64,000 nucleotides of DNA from Senegalimassilia anaerobia JC110 (GCF_000236865.1 NZ_HE611015.1:588871-652870), one strand, 5' to 3'. Counted from the first letter of the stretch, positions 28,617-38,287 are shown. Notes: generated by a model from the sequence alone, not told the origin. Made by a program: numbers and translations.

Positions 28617-29129
28617 CTATTCGTCAATGAGATCACGTCCTGCCACGATGACTTGGCCCGGCGCGTAGCGCCCCTCGAATCCCTCGCCCAAGCGCTCGGT
28701 CGTGCCTTCGAGCAGGATATCGAGCGCATCGTTGTAGCCGGCGAAGCCGCGGCCCTTGACCTGGGCAACGCACGCCGGGGCGATCACCGAGATATGGCGA
28801 AACGCCTCGCGCATGCTGACATCGGAAATGTGCACCTCAACGCACGGCGTGCTCACGCTGCCGAGAGCGTCGCGCAGCGCATAGGAATAGTGCGTATGCG
28901 CGCCGGGGTTGTATACGATGCCATCACACGCGCCGTGCGCGGCGTGGATCTTATCGACCAGGTCGCCTTCATGGTTTGACTGGAAGCACTCCACCTCGCA
29001 ACCGTGCGCGCGGGCATATTCGCAGAAGCCCGCCTCTAAATCTTCCAGGGTATCGTTGCCGTACACGCCCGGCTCGCGGATGCCGAGCATGTTCAGATTA
29101 GGCCCGTTCATCAGCAGGATCTTCTTCAT
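28617..29129 (-). CDS. aroQ: Type II 3-dehydroquinate dehydratase
   Basis: 170 residues from ATG 29129 with GAAAGGTG upstream. Third step of the shikimate pathway. Catalytic lid region NGPNLNMLGIREPGVYG with the Tyr, substrate Asn/His in YNPGAHTHYSYALRDAL, and VEVHISDVSMREAFRH. The C-terminal extension of about 25 residues (LLEGTTERLGEGFEGRYAPG...) is longer than usual for type II enzymes of about 145 residues. Confidence 0.93.
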   Translation of the reverse strand: MKKILLMNGPNLNMLGIREPGVYGNDTLEDLEAGFCEYARAHGCEVECFQSNHEGDLVDKIHAAHGACDGIVYNPGAHTHYSYALRDALGSVSTPCVEVHISDVSMREAFRHISVIAPACVAQVKGRGFAGYNDALDILLEGTTERLGEGFEGRYAPGQVIVAGRDLIDE

Positions 29130-29264
29130 GTTGCACACCTTTCGTTGCTTCCCGCGCCGCATCGGACATCGGCTTGAAACGGTGGCCATCGCCGCATCCG
29201 CCTTCTCCGGCCAGCCTGCAAGATGGTCTGCCGCTTGTACGCCGGGCCTTACGCCGGCCGGGCA

Positions 29265-30359
29265 TCACCGCCGCTTCTGCGCGAAATACTCCTCCAGCTC
29301 TTCCAGGATCACGCCATCGGCCACATCCTGAAGCCGCCACTGCCCCACATCATGCAAGCACACGAAGCGAACCTGCCCGTGACGCGCCTTTTTGTCGCGT
29401 TTCATGACATCGAGCACCTGCGCCGGGGAAGCCTCCCAGCCAAGCTCGGGCAAACCCAGATCATCGAGCAGCTGCCCTTGCGCCTGGGCTAGCTCGACCG
29501 GCATATCGGCGAGCCGCATGCCCATACGGGCCGCGAAGCGCATGCCCTCGGCAACCGCATGCCCGTGGCTGTACGTGCCATAACCCGAAAGCTTCTCGAT
29601 GGCATGTGCCAGGGTATGGCCGTAGTTCAGGCACTCGCGCACGCCGCGGCTTTCCGTTTTGTCCTGCGCCACCACGTCTGCCTTGAACACCACGCAGCGG
29701 GCGATGGCCTCGGAGACGGCATCGGGCTGGCGGTCGACCACTGCCGACGCTTGGTCGGAAAGCCAGAAGAAGAACTCGTCGCCGTCGATGAGCGCGGTTT
29801 TCGCCACCTCGCCGCAACCGCATGCCCACTCGCGCGCAGGCAGCGTTGCCAGCACCTCGGTGTCGGCGCACACGAACGCAGGCTGCTTGAACGCACCTAC
29901 CAGGTTCTTTCCTGCGGATAGATTCACGCCCGTCTTCCCACCCACGCTTGAATCCACCATGGACAGAAGCGTGGTGGGAACCTGCACCACCTGCACGCCG
30001 CGCATGTAGGTTGCCGCGGCGAAGCCCGCCAGATCGCCCACGCAGCCGCCGCCGAGCGCGACCACCACGCAGTCGCGCTCGAGCGCCAAAGCGGCCATGG
30101 CCTCGAGCACCTCGCCGAGCACCGTAAGCGATTTCGCCTCTTCGCCTGCGGGAACGCAGATGTCGGAAACGCGATACCCCGCTTGAGCGAGCGATGCCTT
30201 CGCCCGGGCCAGGTACAGCGGGCCGACGTTGGCGTCGGTGATGACAAGCACCTGCCGCGCATCGGCGAGCACAGGAACGCCGCGCATGGACGACCCCAGC
30301 GCATCAAGCACCCCGGCGCCGACGCGCACGTTGTACGCGTCTTCGCCAGGAATGTTCAC
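29265..30359 (-). CDS. aroB: 3-dehydroquinate synthase
   Basis: 364 residues. Converts DAHP to 3-dehydroquinate with NAD and a divalent metal. Glycine-rich LGGGCVGDLAGFAAATYMRG, PTTLLSMVDSSVGGKTGVNL, and metal ligands Glu in CGCGEVAKTALI and His in NYGHTLAHAIE and GHAVAEGM. The start is one of two adjacent GTG codons; 30359 has AAGGG at 5 nt, while 30362 would overlap the aroK stop. A gap of 135 nt separates it from aroQ. Confidence 0.94.
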   Translation of the reverse strand: MNIPGEDAYNVRVGAGVLDALGSSMRGVPVLADARQVLVITDANVGPLYLARAKASLAQAGYRVSDICVPAGEEAKSLTVLGEVLEAMAALALERDCVVVALGGGCVGDLAGFAAATYMRGVQVVQVPTTLLSMVDSSVGGKTGVNLSAGKNLVGAFKQPAFVCADTEVLATLPAREWACGCGEVAKTALIDGDEFFFWLSDQASAVVDRQPDAVSEAIARCVVFKADVVAQDKTESRGVRECLNYGHTLAHAIEKLSGYGTYSHGHAVAEGMRFAARMGMRLADMPVELAQAQGQLLDDLGLPELGWEASPAQVLDVMKRDKKARHGQVRFVCLHDVGQWRLQDVADGVILEELEEYFAQKRR

Positions 30360-30361
30360 CA

Positions 30362-31033
30362 CTACCCTTGTCGCAGGCACAGCACGCCTTCCTTCTCCAA
30401 AATCTCCTGGATCTCCTGGGCCACGACGTTGATGGACTTGCCAACGGTGTCGATGGACACGCTGGCGACGTCTTCGTACATAGGCAGGCGGCCGGCGATG
30501 GTCTGTCGCGCGGTCTCGAGGTTCTTGAACAGCGGGCGCGTGGACACGTCGCCGACGCGCTCGACGGCCTGCTCGGCCGTGACCTGCAGATACACTACGA
30601 AACCGTTGTTCTTCAGAATCTCGCGGTTCTCCTCGCGCAGCACGATGCCGCCGCCGCACGAAACGAGCATGGGGCCCTTGTGGGCGAACTCATCGAGCAC
30701 CTGGGTTTCCATATCGCGGAACGCCTGCTCACCCTGCTCGGCGAAAATCTGGTTGATCGCCCGACGCTCACGACGCTCGATGTAGGCGTCCAGGTCGATG
30801 GTGGCAAGACCGCACTGACGGGCCAGACGGCGCGACGTGGAGGTTTTGCCCGCGACCATGAAGCCCACGAAGAACACGTTGCGCGTCAGCTCGTACGTCG
30901 GGCGCGCATGGGGCTTGATCTCGGGGTTGTTGACGATGGCGACGACCTCGTCGGGGGTGGTGACCGACAGCGTGTAGGCTATCGGGTTGCTTTCCGGGGT
31001 GATGGCATCGCCCTTGACTTCCTGCTGTTCCAT
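30362..31033 (-). CDS. aroK: Shikimate kinase with N-terminal extension
   Basis: 223 residues behind AGGAGG. The kinase core starts near residue 50: P-loop FFVGFMVAGKTSTSRRLA, shikimate-binding Asp in TIDLDAYIE, LVSCGGGIV and RPLF, RLPMYEDVAS. The first 50 residues (MEQQEVKGDAITPESNP...) are not part of the usual enzyme of about 170 residues and are of unknown role. It sits between aroC and aroB in the shikimate cluster. Confidence 0.93.
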   Translation of the reverse strand: MEQQEVKGDAITPESNPIAYTLSVTTPDEVVAIVNNPEIKPHARPTYELTRNVFFVGFMVAGKTSTSRRLARQCGLATIDLDAYIERRERRAINQIFAEQGEQAFRDMETQVLDEFAHKGPMLVSCGGGIVLREENREILKNNGFVVYLQVTAEQAVERVGDVSTRPLFKNLETARQTIAGRLPMYEDVASVSIDTVGKSINVVAQEIQEILEKEGVLCLRQG

Positions 31034-31052
31034 GATGGTCCTCCTGGCTGTT

Positions 31053-32228
31053 TTAACGAGATACGGTGTTCAAACGTTGCTTGTAGGCTTTGATGGCCGC
31101 TTTGATGTCGGCCATGTTATCGGAGCCGAACTTGCGCATATAGGCATCGGCTATGGCAAACGCGACCTCCCCCTCGGCGACCACCGCGCATGCCGGAACG
31201 GCGCATACGTCGCTTCGCTCCTTGGAGGCCTGGGCCACCTCGAGCGTGTCAAGGTTCACGGTCTGCAGCGGCTGCATGAGCGTGGGAATGGGCTTCATGG
31301 CCGCCGTGACCACCAGGGGCATGCCCGTGGTCATGCCGCCCTCAAGGCCGCCGGCGTTGTTGGACGCTCGCGTGAACTCGGCTTTCGCCCGATCGAGCAA
31401 AATGGGGTCGTGCACTTGCGAACCGGGCTTGCGAGCCGCCTCGAAGCCCATGCCGAACTCCACGCCTTTGATGGCGGGGATGCTGAACAGGGCGCCGCCG
31501 ATGGTGGACGTCAGGCGCTCGGTGGGCACGGCATAGCCGCCGACGCCCGGCAAAAGACCGCGCACGATCACGCGGAACGTGCCTCCCAAGCTGTCCTTAT
31601 CCTTGATAGCCCGATCGATCTCGCGTTTCATGGCCTCGCTGGTCTCCGCATCAGGGCAGCGGACTTCGCTCGTCTCGATCTCAAGCGGCGTGTAGCGCGA
31701 CGGGTTCATGAACGGATCGTCCTCGCGCATGACGGCGCTTCCAATGCCGGTGACGTAGGAGAAGATCTCCACGCCCAGATCGGCCAGAAACTCGCGCGCG
31801 ATGCCCGCCGCCGCAACGCGCGGCGCGGTGGTGCGGGCGCTTGAGCGCTCGAGGATGTTGCGGCAGTCGTCGGTGTTCGTTTTCAACGCGCCCACCAGGT
31901 CCGCATGGCCCGGACGAGGGGTCACCTCCCGAGCCAGATCGAGCGGCGGCTCGCCGAAGGGGGCCATGCGATCGGTCCAGTTCGCCCAATCCCTATTTGC
32001 CACGAGCATTGCCACGGGGCTTCCGATGGTGCGCCCGAAGCGCACGCCGGAGATCACCTGCACCATGTCATGTTCGATCTTCATGCGCCCGCCTCGGCCG
32101 TAACCCGCTTGGCGGCGCGCCAGATCGACGTTGATCTGCTCCTCGGATATCTTCAGGCCCGCCGGCACGTCCTCGACGATGGCGACCAGGCCCTGTCCGT
32201 GGCTCTCTCCTGCTGTGTAGTAGCGCAT
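31053..32228 (-). CDS. aroC: Chorismate synthase
   Basis: 391 residues. Makes chorismate from EPSP with reduced FMN. Diagnostic motifs: MRYYTAGESHGQGLVAIVED, RRQAGYGRGGRMKIEHD, GALKTNTDDCRNILERSSAR, ARETTARVA-like ARTTAPRVAAAGIARE, and NNAGGLEGGMTTGMPL near the end. It follows aroE by 70 nt. aroA and the DAHP synthase gene are not in this cluster. Confidence 0.97.
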   Translation of the reverse strand: MRYYTAGESHGQGLVAIVEDVPAGLKISEEQINVDLARRQAGYGRGGRMKIEHDMVQVISGVRFGRTIGSPVAMLVANRDWANWTDRMAPFGEPPLDLAREVTPRPGHADLVGALKTNTDDCRNILERSSARTTAPRVAAAGIAREFLADLGVEIFSYVTGIGSAVMREDDPFMNPSRYTPLEIETSEVRCPDAETSEAMKREIDRAIKDKDSLGGTFRVIVRGLLPGVGGYAVPTERLTSTIGGALFSIPAIKGVEFGMGFEAARKPGSQVHDPILLDRAKAEFTRASNNAGGLEGGMTTGMPLVVTAAMKPIPTLMQPLQTVNLDTLEVAQASKERSDVCAVPACAVVAEGEVAFAIADAYMRKFGSDNMADIKAAIKAYKQRLNTVSR

Positions 32229-32298
32229 GCTGTTCTCTTTTCGTGCTAGCGCGCGGCCCGACCTTCGCGCCGCGCCGATACGGATGACTATGCTTCGA

Positions 32299-33249
32299 TC
32301 ACGCGCGCGGGCAATCGAACCCGGCGGCGTCTGCCATAAGGTTGAACAGCTCCGCTTCGGAATACGGTATCTTCACTTCCGCTACGTCGGACACGATGAG
32401 CGCCGAAGCAACCGCCTGCGCCACCAGCATGCCCCCGCCGTTGAAAGCCGCCTTGCAATCGGCTTGGAGGGCGTCGGCCACCAGCTTCGTGCGGCCCGAT
32501 GCGTATACCGCATCCATAACCACCTGGCCAGGACGCAAAAGCCCCGTATCGAACGGAGCGGGATCGTCGGGCTTCATGCCCACCGGGGTGGCGTTGATGA
32601 TGATGTCCGCAGAACCCAGCGCCCCCGCCGAGGTGGTATAGCTGCCGAACTTGAACGTCGGCTTCGTGTAAGCCTCGCGGAAGCTGCGATGCCCCTCCTT
32701 CATGGCGGGGAAATCGATGGTGGCGTTGGCCAGCTTGCCGAAACGCTCGAGATAGGCGTCGAGCACGCTACGCGCGCGCTCCTTGTCGCGCGAGAGCAGC
32801 AACAGCACGTCGGCGCCGGCGATAGCGCACGCGTGAAGGATGGAGAGGGCCGTAGGACCCGTTCCGCACACCACCACGCGCTTGCCCTTGAATGTCACGC
32901 CCGCAAGCTCCAGGAACTTGACGCACCCATCGCCATCGGTGTTGAAGCCGATCAGCTGATCGTCCTTGCGGACGAGCACGTTGGCGCCTTGCGCCAGCTG
33001 CGCGCTAGCTGCTTTGCGTGTTGCAGCCTGAAAGGCCAGCGGCTTATAGGGAGTGGTGATGTTCACGGACAGGAAATCCCGCGCATCCAAAAAGGCGCGG
33101 GCATCGTCCAGCTCGGCGTAATCGGCAAGGGCATAGGTCCAAGGCAGACCCAGCCTTTCATATAACGCGTTGTACATTACCGGCGATTTCGAATGCGCGA
33201 CCGGATGCCCCAGGATATAGAGGCGTTCGCCTTCGCTCTGCTCGGTCAT
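32299..33249 (-). CDS. aroE: Shikimate dehydrogenase
   Basis: 316 residues, longer than the usual 270-290. N-terminal substrate domain with LGHPVAHSKSPVMYNALY, catalytic Lys in NITTPYKPLAF and Asp in GFNTDGDGC. NADP-binding glycine-rich VVVCGTGPTALSIL and INATPVGMKPDDPAP follow. RBS AAGGA. It heads the cluster aroE-aroC-aroK-aroB-aroQ and has its own extended -10. Confidence 0.94.
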   Translation of the reverse strand: MTEQSEGERLYILGHPVAHSKSPVMYNALYERLGLPWTYALADYAELDDARAFLDARDFLSVNITTPYKPLAFQAATRKAASAQLAQGANVLVRKDDQLIGFNTDGDGCVKFLELAGVTFKGKRVVVCGTGPTALSILHACAIAGADVLLLLSRDKERARSVLDAYLERFGKLANATIDFPAMKEGHRSFREAYTKPTFKFGSYTTSAGALGSADIIINATPVGMKPDDPAPFDTGLLRPGQVVMDAVYASGRTKLVADALQADCKAAFNGGGMLVAQAVASALIVSDVAEVKIPYSEAELFNLMADAAGFDCPRA

Positions 33250-33297
33250 GAAAGTCCTTCCTGGTCGATCAAGGGCCTGCAGGTTAGCAGGGATTTC

Positions 33298-33306
33298 ATC
33301 ATACCA
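33298..33306 (-). promoter_or_regulatory. Extended -10 promoter of the aro cluster
   Basis: Minus-strand TGGTATGAT, 49 nt upstream of aroE. The -35 is weak. Confidence 0.45.
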
Positions 33307-33343
33307 ATGCAGACTACTTTTGTAGGGCTTAATTCGACCGCAG

Positions 33344-33360
33344 CGCCCATCAAATGGGCG
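33344..33360 (-). terminator. Small hairpin after yqeG
   Basis: CGCCCAT-CAA-ATGGGCG lies 6 nt downstream of the yqeG stop. There is no U tract, so readthrough into aroE is possible. Confidence 0.35.
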
Positions 33361-33366
33361 GATTCG

Positions 33367-33933
33367 CTACTTTTGCTGCGAGAGAACGCTTGATGCAGCC
33401 GACTGGTCGGCCGCTTGCGCTTGCGCCGGCTGAGGCGCGCCCTCGGGCACCGCCCCGCCTAAGATGGCCTGCTCCACCATGCGCACGTACTTCGTATGGC
33501 GCAGGTCCTGCTCCGCCAGCGGCGCCAGCAGATACGCCGACATGCCGGCGTTGTGCGCGGCAAGCACGTCGGTCGATAGCTGATCGCCGACCATGACGGT
33601 CTCGCTGCGCTTCGCCCCCAGCATGGAGCACGCCGCGAACAGCGCCACGGGCAAGGGCTTCATGGCCTTGGCGATAATGGGCATGGATAGGCGATTCGCA
33701 AGCTCGTGCACGTTTTTGTGCCAGTTGTTCGACACCAGGCAGAAGCTCACGCCTGCGTCTCTCGCTTGAGCAAGCCACAGGCCCACATCTCGCGGGACGT
33801 CATGCGTTGCACGCGACAGGATGGTGTTGTCGATATCCAGCAAGACATAGCGGAACCCGCATGCAAGCAGGTCCCGTTCTATGTTGATATGCGATATGCG
33901 GGAGAAGTAGCGCTCCGGCTGCAAGTATGGCAT
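33367..33933 (-). CDS. YqeG-family HAD phosphatase
   Basis: 188 residues. HAD superfamily IIIA: nucleophile motif LLDIDNTILS, motif II VSNNW, Lys in AKAMKPLP, motif III MVGDQLSTDVLAAH. YqeG proteins are widespread in Gram-positives; the physiological substrate is uncertain (a phosphatidylglycerophosphate phosphatase role is known for a mitochondrial relative). The last 30 residues are Ala/Gln-rich. It starts 8 nt after mltG and should share its transcript. Confidence 0.88.
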   Translation of the reverse strand: MPYLQPERYFSRISHINIERDLLACGFRYVLLDIDNTILSRATHDVPRDVGLWLAQARDAGVSFCLVSNNWHKNVHELANRLSMPIIAKAMKPLPVALFAACSMLGAKRSETVMVGDQLSTDVLAAHNAGMSAYLLAPLAEQDLRHTKYVRMVEQAILGGAVPEGAPQPAQAQAADQSAASSVLSQQK

Positions 33934-33941
33934 GAATCCCC

Positions 33942-35093
33942 TTACGAGAACGCGGCCTTATGCTCGTCGTAGGTTTCGCTGAACGTGTACTTATCGTTTT
34001 GGAAGTAGAAGAAGTAGTACTTGCCGAGCGCATCCTTATTAGGCGAGCACACGGCCTGCAGGCACTCGATGGAAGGCGAGCAGATGGGCGTGGGCGGAAG
34101 CCCAGCGTTAGTGTAGGTGCTATACGGGCTGTTTGCATGCACCTCGTCCGCCGAGGGATCGTGTCCGACCTCGTAAGCGGTGGTGGCATCGCTTTGCAGG
34201 TAACCGTTGCTCGGCTCGCCCTTGGTGGTCAGGCGATTATAGAACACTGCCGCCACCTGAGCGCGCACCGTTTCGTCACCGCTGGATTCCTTCTCCACGA
34301 TGGATGCCAGGTTGACGGTGTCATACACGGAAAGGCCCTGAGATTCGGGATAGGACCAGTCGAGCCCCGCCGTTTCGGTTTGGAACTGGGTGAGCATGGC
34401 GCGAATCAAGCTGTCGGCGGTAGCATCGGCGGCAACATCATAGGTTTTCGGGAACAGGAAGCCTTCAAGGCTGTTCGTGCCCGCAGACTTCAAGAAGCCG
34501 TAATCGCCCGCATACACGCTGGCATCCGACGCCGCCTGCTTGAAGGAATCGGCGCTGATGCGCCCGCTGGTGGCGCTTTCCACCGCCGAGGCGATCTCGG
34601 TCAGGCGATAACCTTCGGGAATGGTGAGCACGGCATCGGAAACCGGACCGTTGCGCAATGCGGAAATGATATCGTCGACCGTCGCGCCGCCTGCAAAGGT
34701 GTAGGTGCCGGGCCTGAGGTCGGACCCTGCATCCAGGTCCTTCACGCGTTCGGTGAATTCTTTGGAAGACCCCACCAGCTTGGCATCCACCAGCGCGGAG
34801 CCTACGGTGTTGGCCGATGCGCCTTCGTTGACGGTGATGGTAGCCTGCTGGCCTTCCGCCAGAAGCTCGACCTTCGGCGACACGCAGCTGGCAACCGAGG
34901 AACCGACGAACCACAGGATGCCGATGCCGAGAAGTGCCAGAACCGCAAGGAACACGTAATGCGGAACGTTGGATCGTCTGGGTTGGATGTAACTGGTATC
35001 GTACGTGCGGAACATACGGTCGCCGCGCGCGTGCGCCGAGCGTGCCGCATGGTTCGGGCGGCGGGAATAGGTCACTTGCCTACGAGGGGACAT
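33942..35093 (-). CDS. mltG: Endolytic transglycosylase MltG
   Basis: 383 residues from ATG 35093. A basic cytoplasmic tail (1-42, rich in Arg/His/Ser) is followed by one membrane helix (YVFLAVLALLGIGILWFVGS), a LysM-like domain (ATITVNEGASANTVGSALVD) and the YceG catalytic domain with LEGFLFPKTYDV, the catalytic Glu in LASIVEKESSG, and NGYLQSDATTAYEVG. It cuts nascent glycan strands near the synthase and sets chain length. ATG overlaps the ruvX stop region. Confidence 0.93.
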   Translation of the reverse strand: MSPRRQVTYSRRPNHAARSAHARGDRMFRTYDTSYIQPRRSNVPHYVFLAVLALLGIGILWFVGSSVASCVSPKVELLAEGQQATITVNEGASANTVGSALVDAKLVGSSKEFTERVKDLDAGSDLRPGTYTFAGGATVDDIISALRNGPVSDAVLTIPEGYRLTEIASAVESATSGRISADSFKQAASDASVYAGDYGFLKSAGTNSLEGFLFPKTYDVAADATADSLIRAMLTQFQTETAGLDWSYPESQGLSVYDTVNLASIVEKESSGDETVRAQVAAVFYNRLTTKGEPSNGYLQSDATTAYEVGHDPSADEVHANSPYSTYTNAGLPPTPICSPSIECLQAVCSPNKDALGKYYFFYFQNDKYTFSETYDEHKAAFS

Positions 35094-35097
35094 TACA

Positions 35098-35520
35098 CTA
35101 CCTTTCGCCTGCATGGCGGGCATCAAGCCACGCCTGAAGGAACACACTTGCTGCAATCATATCTATCTTGCCGCGCATATCGCGCTCCGACATGCCGCTT
35201 TCACGCAAACTGCGCTTCGCCTCCTGCGAGCTGAGACGCTCATCGGTGAACTCCACCGGCAAACCGGCGGACTTTCCGATGCTTGCCGCGACACCGCGGA
35301 TACGGCCGGCCTGAGGCCCCTCCTCGCCCGAAAGCGTATACGGCAGACCTGACAAGATAAGCTCCGGCTCCCAGTCCTCGAGCACGCGTTTCCAGCTTTT
35401 CGCATTCGAAAGCACCTCGTTTGCGGGAAGCACGCAAACAGGCGATGCCACGCGCTCGCGCGGGTCGCTGATGGCGACGCCGATGCGCGTCTGACCGATA
35501 TCCAGTGCAAGAATCCTCAT
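35098..35520 (-). CDS. ruvX: RuvX/YqgF family Holliday junction resolvase-like nuclease
   Basis: 140 residues. RNase H-like fold: MRILALDIGQTRIGVAISDP with the first Asp, DERLSSQEAKRSL, and the late Asp in GKIDMIAASVFLQAWLD. YqgF acts in 16S rRNA 5' maturation and possibly recombination. A longer frame upstream has no ribosome binding site, while ATG 35520 follows TTAGGTCGATA. It comes after the alaS terminator and continues directly into mltG. Confidence 0.92.
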   Translation of the reverse strand: MRILALDIGQTRIGVAISDPRERVASPVCVLPANEVLSNAKSWKRVLEDWEPELILSGLPYTLSGEEGPQAGRIRGVAASIGKSAGLPVEFTDERLSSQEAKRSLRESGMSERDMRGKIDMIAASVFLQAWLDARHAGER

Positions 35521-35557
35521 TATCGACCTAACCTTACGCAGTGAACGGATAAGAAAA

Positions 35558-35586
35558 ACGCCCCGCAGCCTAGGGCGGCGGGGCGT
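35558..35586 (-). terminator. Terminator of alaS
   Basis: The stem CGCCCCGC/GCGGGGCG is followed on the minus strand by TTTTTCTT, 19 nt after the alaS stop. The clearest intrinsic terminator in the window. Confidence 0.88.
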
Positions 35587-35604
35587 GAAAACTGCAATCA
35601 AAAG

Positions 35605-38238
35605 CTACAGCAGCATCTTGCGAGCAGCCTCGAGCGCATCATCGATGCCCGCGGCGTTCTTGCCGCCTGCCTGCGCCATGGCCGGCTTGCCGCCGCCACC
35701 GCCCTGCACGCAGGGGGCGATGGCCTTGATGATGGCACCGGCGTTGAAGCCGGCTTCGACCGCCTCGGGCGTGCCGGCTGCCATCAGCACGGCCTTACCG
35801 TCCTTCTCGCCGATGAGCACGCACGCGCCGGGCTCCGCCATGCGAGCGGACAGGACATCCCAGCCGTTGCGCAGGCCGCCTGCATCGGCGATCTTCACAC
35901 GGGAGATGACCACGGGGTAGCCGGCAGCGGACTTCACGGCGGAGCCGACGAGCTTGGTGATGTTGTCATCGGACACGATGCCCTTGGTCTGCTTGGCCTT
36001 CTTCTGGAACTCGCGCAGCTGCTTGACGTTTGCAGCGGTGCGCTCGGACACATCAAACAGCGGAACGCGCAGCTCTTCGGCGGTTTCCTTCAGCTCTGCC
36101 TCGACCTTGTTGATGTAGTCAAGGGCGCCGTAGCTGGTGACGGCCTCGATGCGGCGCACGTTAGCGCCCACGCTGGTTTCGGACGTGATCTTCATGATAC
36201 CGATCTCAGCCGTGTTGGCAACATGGCAGCCGCCGCACAGCTCGCGGGAGAACCCGCCGCACTCGACGACGCGCACCTGATCGCCGTACTTCTCGCCGAA
36301 CAGCGCGGTGACGCCGCTTTCGCGGGCCGCGTCAAGCGAGGTCTCGTAAATGTTGGTGGGCGTTGCGGACATGATGAACTCGTTGGCAACGCGCTCGACC
36401 TGCGTCAGCTGCTCGGCCGTAACCGCGGCGAAATGCGTGAAGTCGAAGCGAAGGCGATCGGGACCCACATAGCTGCCGGCCTGGGAGACATGCTCGCCGA
36501 GGACCTGACGCAGCGCGGCGTGCAGGATATGCGTGGCGGTATGGTTGCGCGTGACGCGTGCGCGACGATCCGCATCCACGGAAGCCGTGACGGCAGCGCC
36601 CTGGGAAAGAGAGCCCTCGAGCACCTTCACCACATGGCAGACGAGGCCCTTCTCGGGAGCCTTCGTGTCGACGACCTGAACCTTGACGCCCTCGGCCTCG
36701 ATGACGCCCGTGTCTCCCACTTCGCCGCCCATCTCGGCGTAGAAGGGGGTTGCATCCAGGACCGCTTCGCCGGTCTGACCGGCCTGCAGCTCGCTCACGC
36801 GCTCGCCGTCGGCGATAAGCGCGCTGACCGTAGCTTGGGAGGAAAGCTCCTGATAGCCGACGAACTTCGTGGCGCCGAGCTCCTTGAGCAGCTCGGCATG
36901 GATGCCGCCGTACGTGGACCATGCCGCCTCAGCGTCCTTGACGTTGGCCGCACGGGCGCGATCGCGCTGCGCTTCCATGCAACGCTCGAAGCCCTCCATG
37001 TCCACGACGACGCCGCGCTCCTCGCACAGCTCGCGCGTGATGTCCACGGGGAAACCGTAGGTGTCATGCAACGTGAACGCCTGCTCGCCGGGAAGCGTGG
37101 TGCCCTCGAGCTTGTTGAGGGACTCGGACAGGAACGCGCGGCCCTGGCGTAGGTTGGCGCCGAAGCGCTCCTCCTCGGACAAGATGATGCCGCGGATGAG
37201 CTCGCGGTTGTCGATGATCTCAGGGTACACGCTGCCCATGAGCTTGACCAGCTCGTCGACGTACTCGTTGAGGAACGGCTTGTCCAGGCCAAGCATATGG
37301 CCCTTCATGACGGCGCGGCGCAGCAGGCGGCGCAACACGTAGCCGCGGCCCTCGTTGGATGGCAGGATGCCGTCGGCGATCATGAACGTGACCGAGCGGC
37401 TGTGGTCGGCCATGATGCGCAGGCACAGGTCGGCAGCCTCGTCCTTGCCGTACTCGACGCCGGCCAAGCGCTCGCCCACGCCGACCAGACTGCGAAGCAC
37501 GTCGGTGTCGTAGTTGTTCGTAACGCCCTGCATGATGGCCGCCATGCGCTCAAGGCCCATGCCGGTATCGATGTTCTTGGTCTTAAGCGGGGCCAGCGTG
37601 CCATCTTCCTGGCCGTCGTACTGGGTGAACACGCAGTTCCAGTACTCCAGGAAGCGGTCGCAATCGCAGCCCGGCTTGCAGTCGGGGCTGCCGCAACCTA
37701 CCTCGGGGCCCTGATCGAAGTAGATCTCGGAGCACGGGCCGCACGGGCCGGTAGGCCCGGCGCGCCAGAAGTTATCATCCTCGCCCAAACGGGAGATGTG
37801 GTCTTCGGCCACGCCGAGCGACTTCCAAATCTCGATGGTCTCGTCGTCGTCCTCGAACACGGTGAAGTACAGCTTGTCCTTCGGAAGGCCGAGCACCTCC
37901 GTGGAGAACTCGAAGGCCCATGCGCACATCTCTTGCTTGAAGTAGCAGCCGAAGCTGAAGTTGCCCAGCATCTCGAAGAACGACAGGTGGCGAGCATCGC
38001 CGATATTGTCGATGTCGTTGGTGCGCACGCACTTCTGCACCGTAGTGGTGCCGATGTATGCGGGGTCGAGCTCCTTCTGGTGCAAGAAGTAGGGCTTGAA
38101 CTGCACCATGCCCGCGCTAGTGAGCAGCAGCGAGGGGTCGTCGGGGATGAGAGAGGAGGACGGCATGCGTTTGCAGCCCTTGCTCTCGAAGAACTTCAAG
38201 TACTTCTCGCGGATCTCCGCGCTAGTCATGTACTCCAT
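35605..38238 (-). CDS. alaS: Alanyl-tRNA synthetase
   Basis: 877 residues. Class II aminoacylation domain at the N terminus (TSAEIREKYLKFFESKGC; FFEMLGNFSFGCYFK; a GLERMAAIMQG stretch), then the editing domain with NHTATHILHAALRQVLG and CGGCHV zinc ligands, and a C-terminal DHHA1 region with GGGGGKPAMAQAGGK. Residues 145-200 contain an insertion with CGSPDCKPGCDCD that looks like a zinc knuckle, seen in some bacterial AlaRS. A second ATG lies 9 nt in. It follows the AI-2E family transporter by 49 nt. Confidence 0.97.
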   Translation of the reverse strand: MEYMTSAEIREKYLKFFESKGCKRMPSSSLIPDDPSLLLTSAGMVQFKPYFLHQKELDPAYIGTTTVQKCVRTNDIDNIGDARHLSFFEMLGNFSFGCYFKQEMCAWAFEFSTEVLGLPKDKLYFTVFEDDDETIEIWKSLGVAEDHISRLGEDDNFWRAGPTGPCGPCSEIYFDQGPEVGCGSPDCKPGCDCDRFLEYWNCVFTQYDGQEDGTLAPLKTKNIDTGMGLERMAAIMQGVTNNYDTDVLRSLVGVGERLAGVEYGKDEAADLCLRIMADHSRSVTFMIADGILPSNEGRGYVLRRLLRRAVMKGHMLGLDKPFLNEYVDELVKLMGSVYPEIIDNRELIRGIILSEEERFGANLRQGRAFLSESLNKLEGTTLPGEQAFTLHDTYGFPVDITRELCEERGVVVDMEGFERCMEAQRDRARAANVKDAEAAWSTYGGIHAELLKELGATKFVGYQELSSQATVSALIADGERVSELQAGQTGEAVLDATPFYAEMGGEVGDTGVIEAEGVKVQVVDTKAPEKGLVCHVVKVLEGSLSQGAAVTASVDADRRARVTRNHTATHILHAALRQVLGEHVSQAGSYVGPDRLRFDFTHFAAVTAEQLTQVERVANEFIMSATPTNIYETSLDAARESGVTALFGEKYGDQVRVVECGGFSRELCGGCHVANTAEIGIMKITSETSVGANVRRIEAVTSYGALDYINKVEAELKETAEELRVPLFDVSERTAANVKQLREFQKKAKQTKGIVSDDNITKLVGSAVKSAAGYPVVISRVKIADAGGLRNGWDVLSARMAEPGACVLIGEKDGKAVLMAAGTPEAVEAGFNAGAIIKAIAPCVQGGGGGKPAMAQAGGKNAAGIDDALEAARKMLL

Positions 38239-38287
38239 GTGCCTGTCTTTCTAACTATGCCTTGCCATAAATCGGCGCGCGTGCGCC

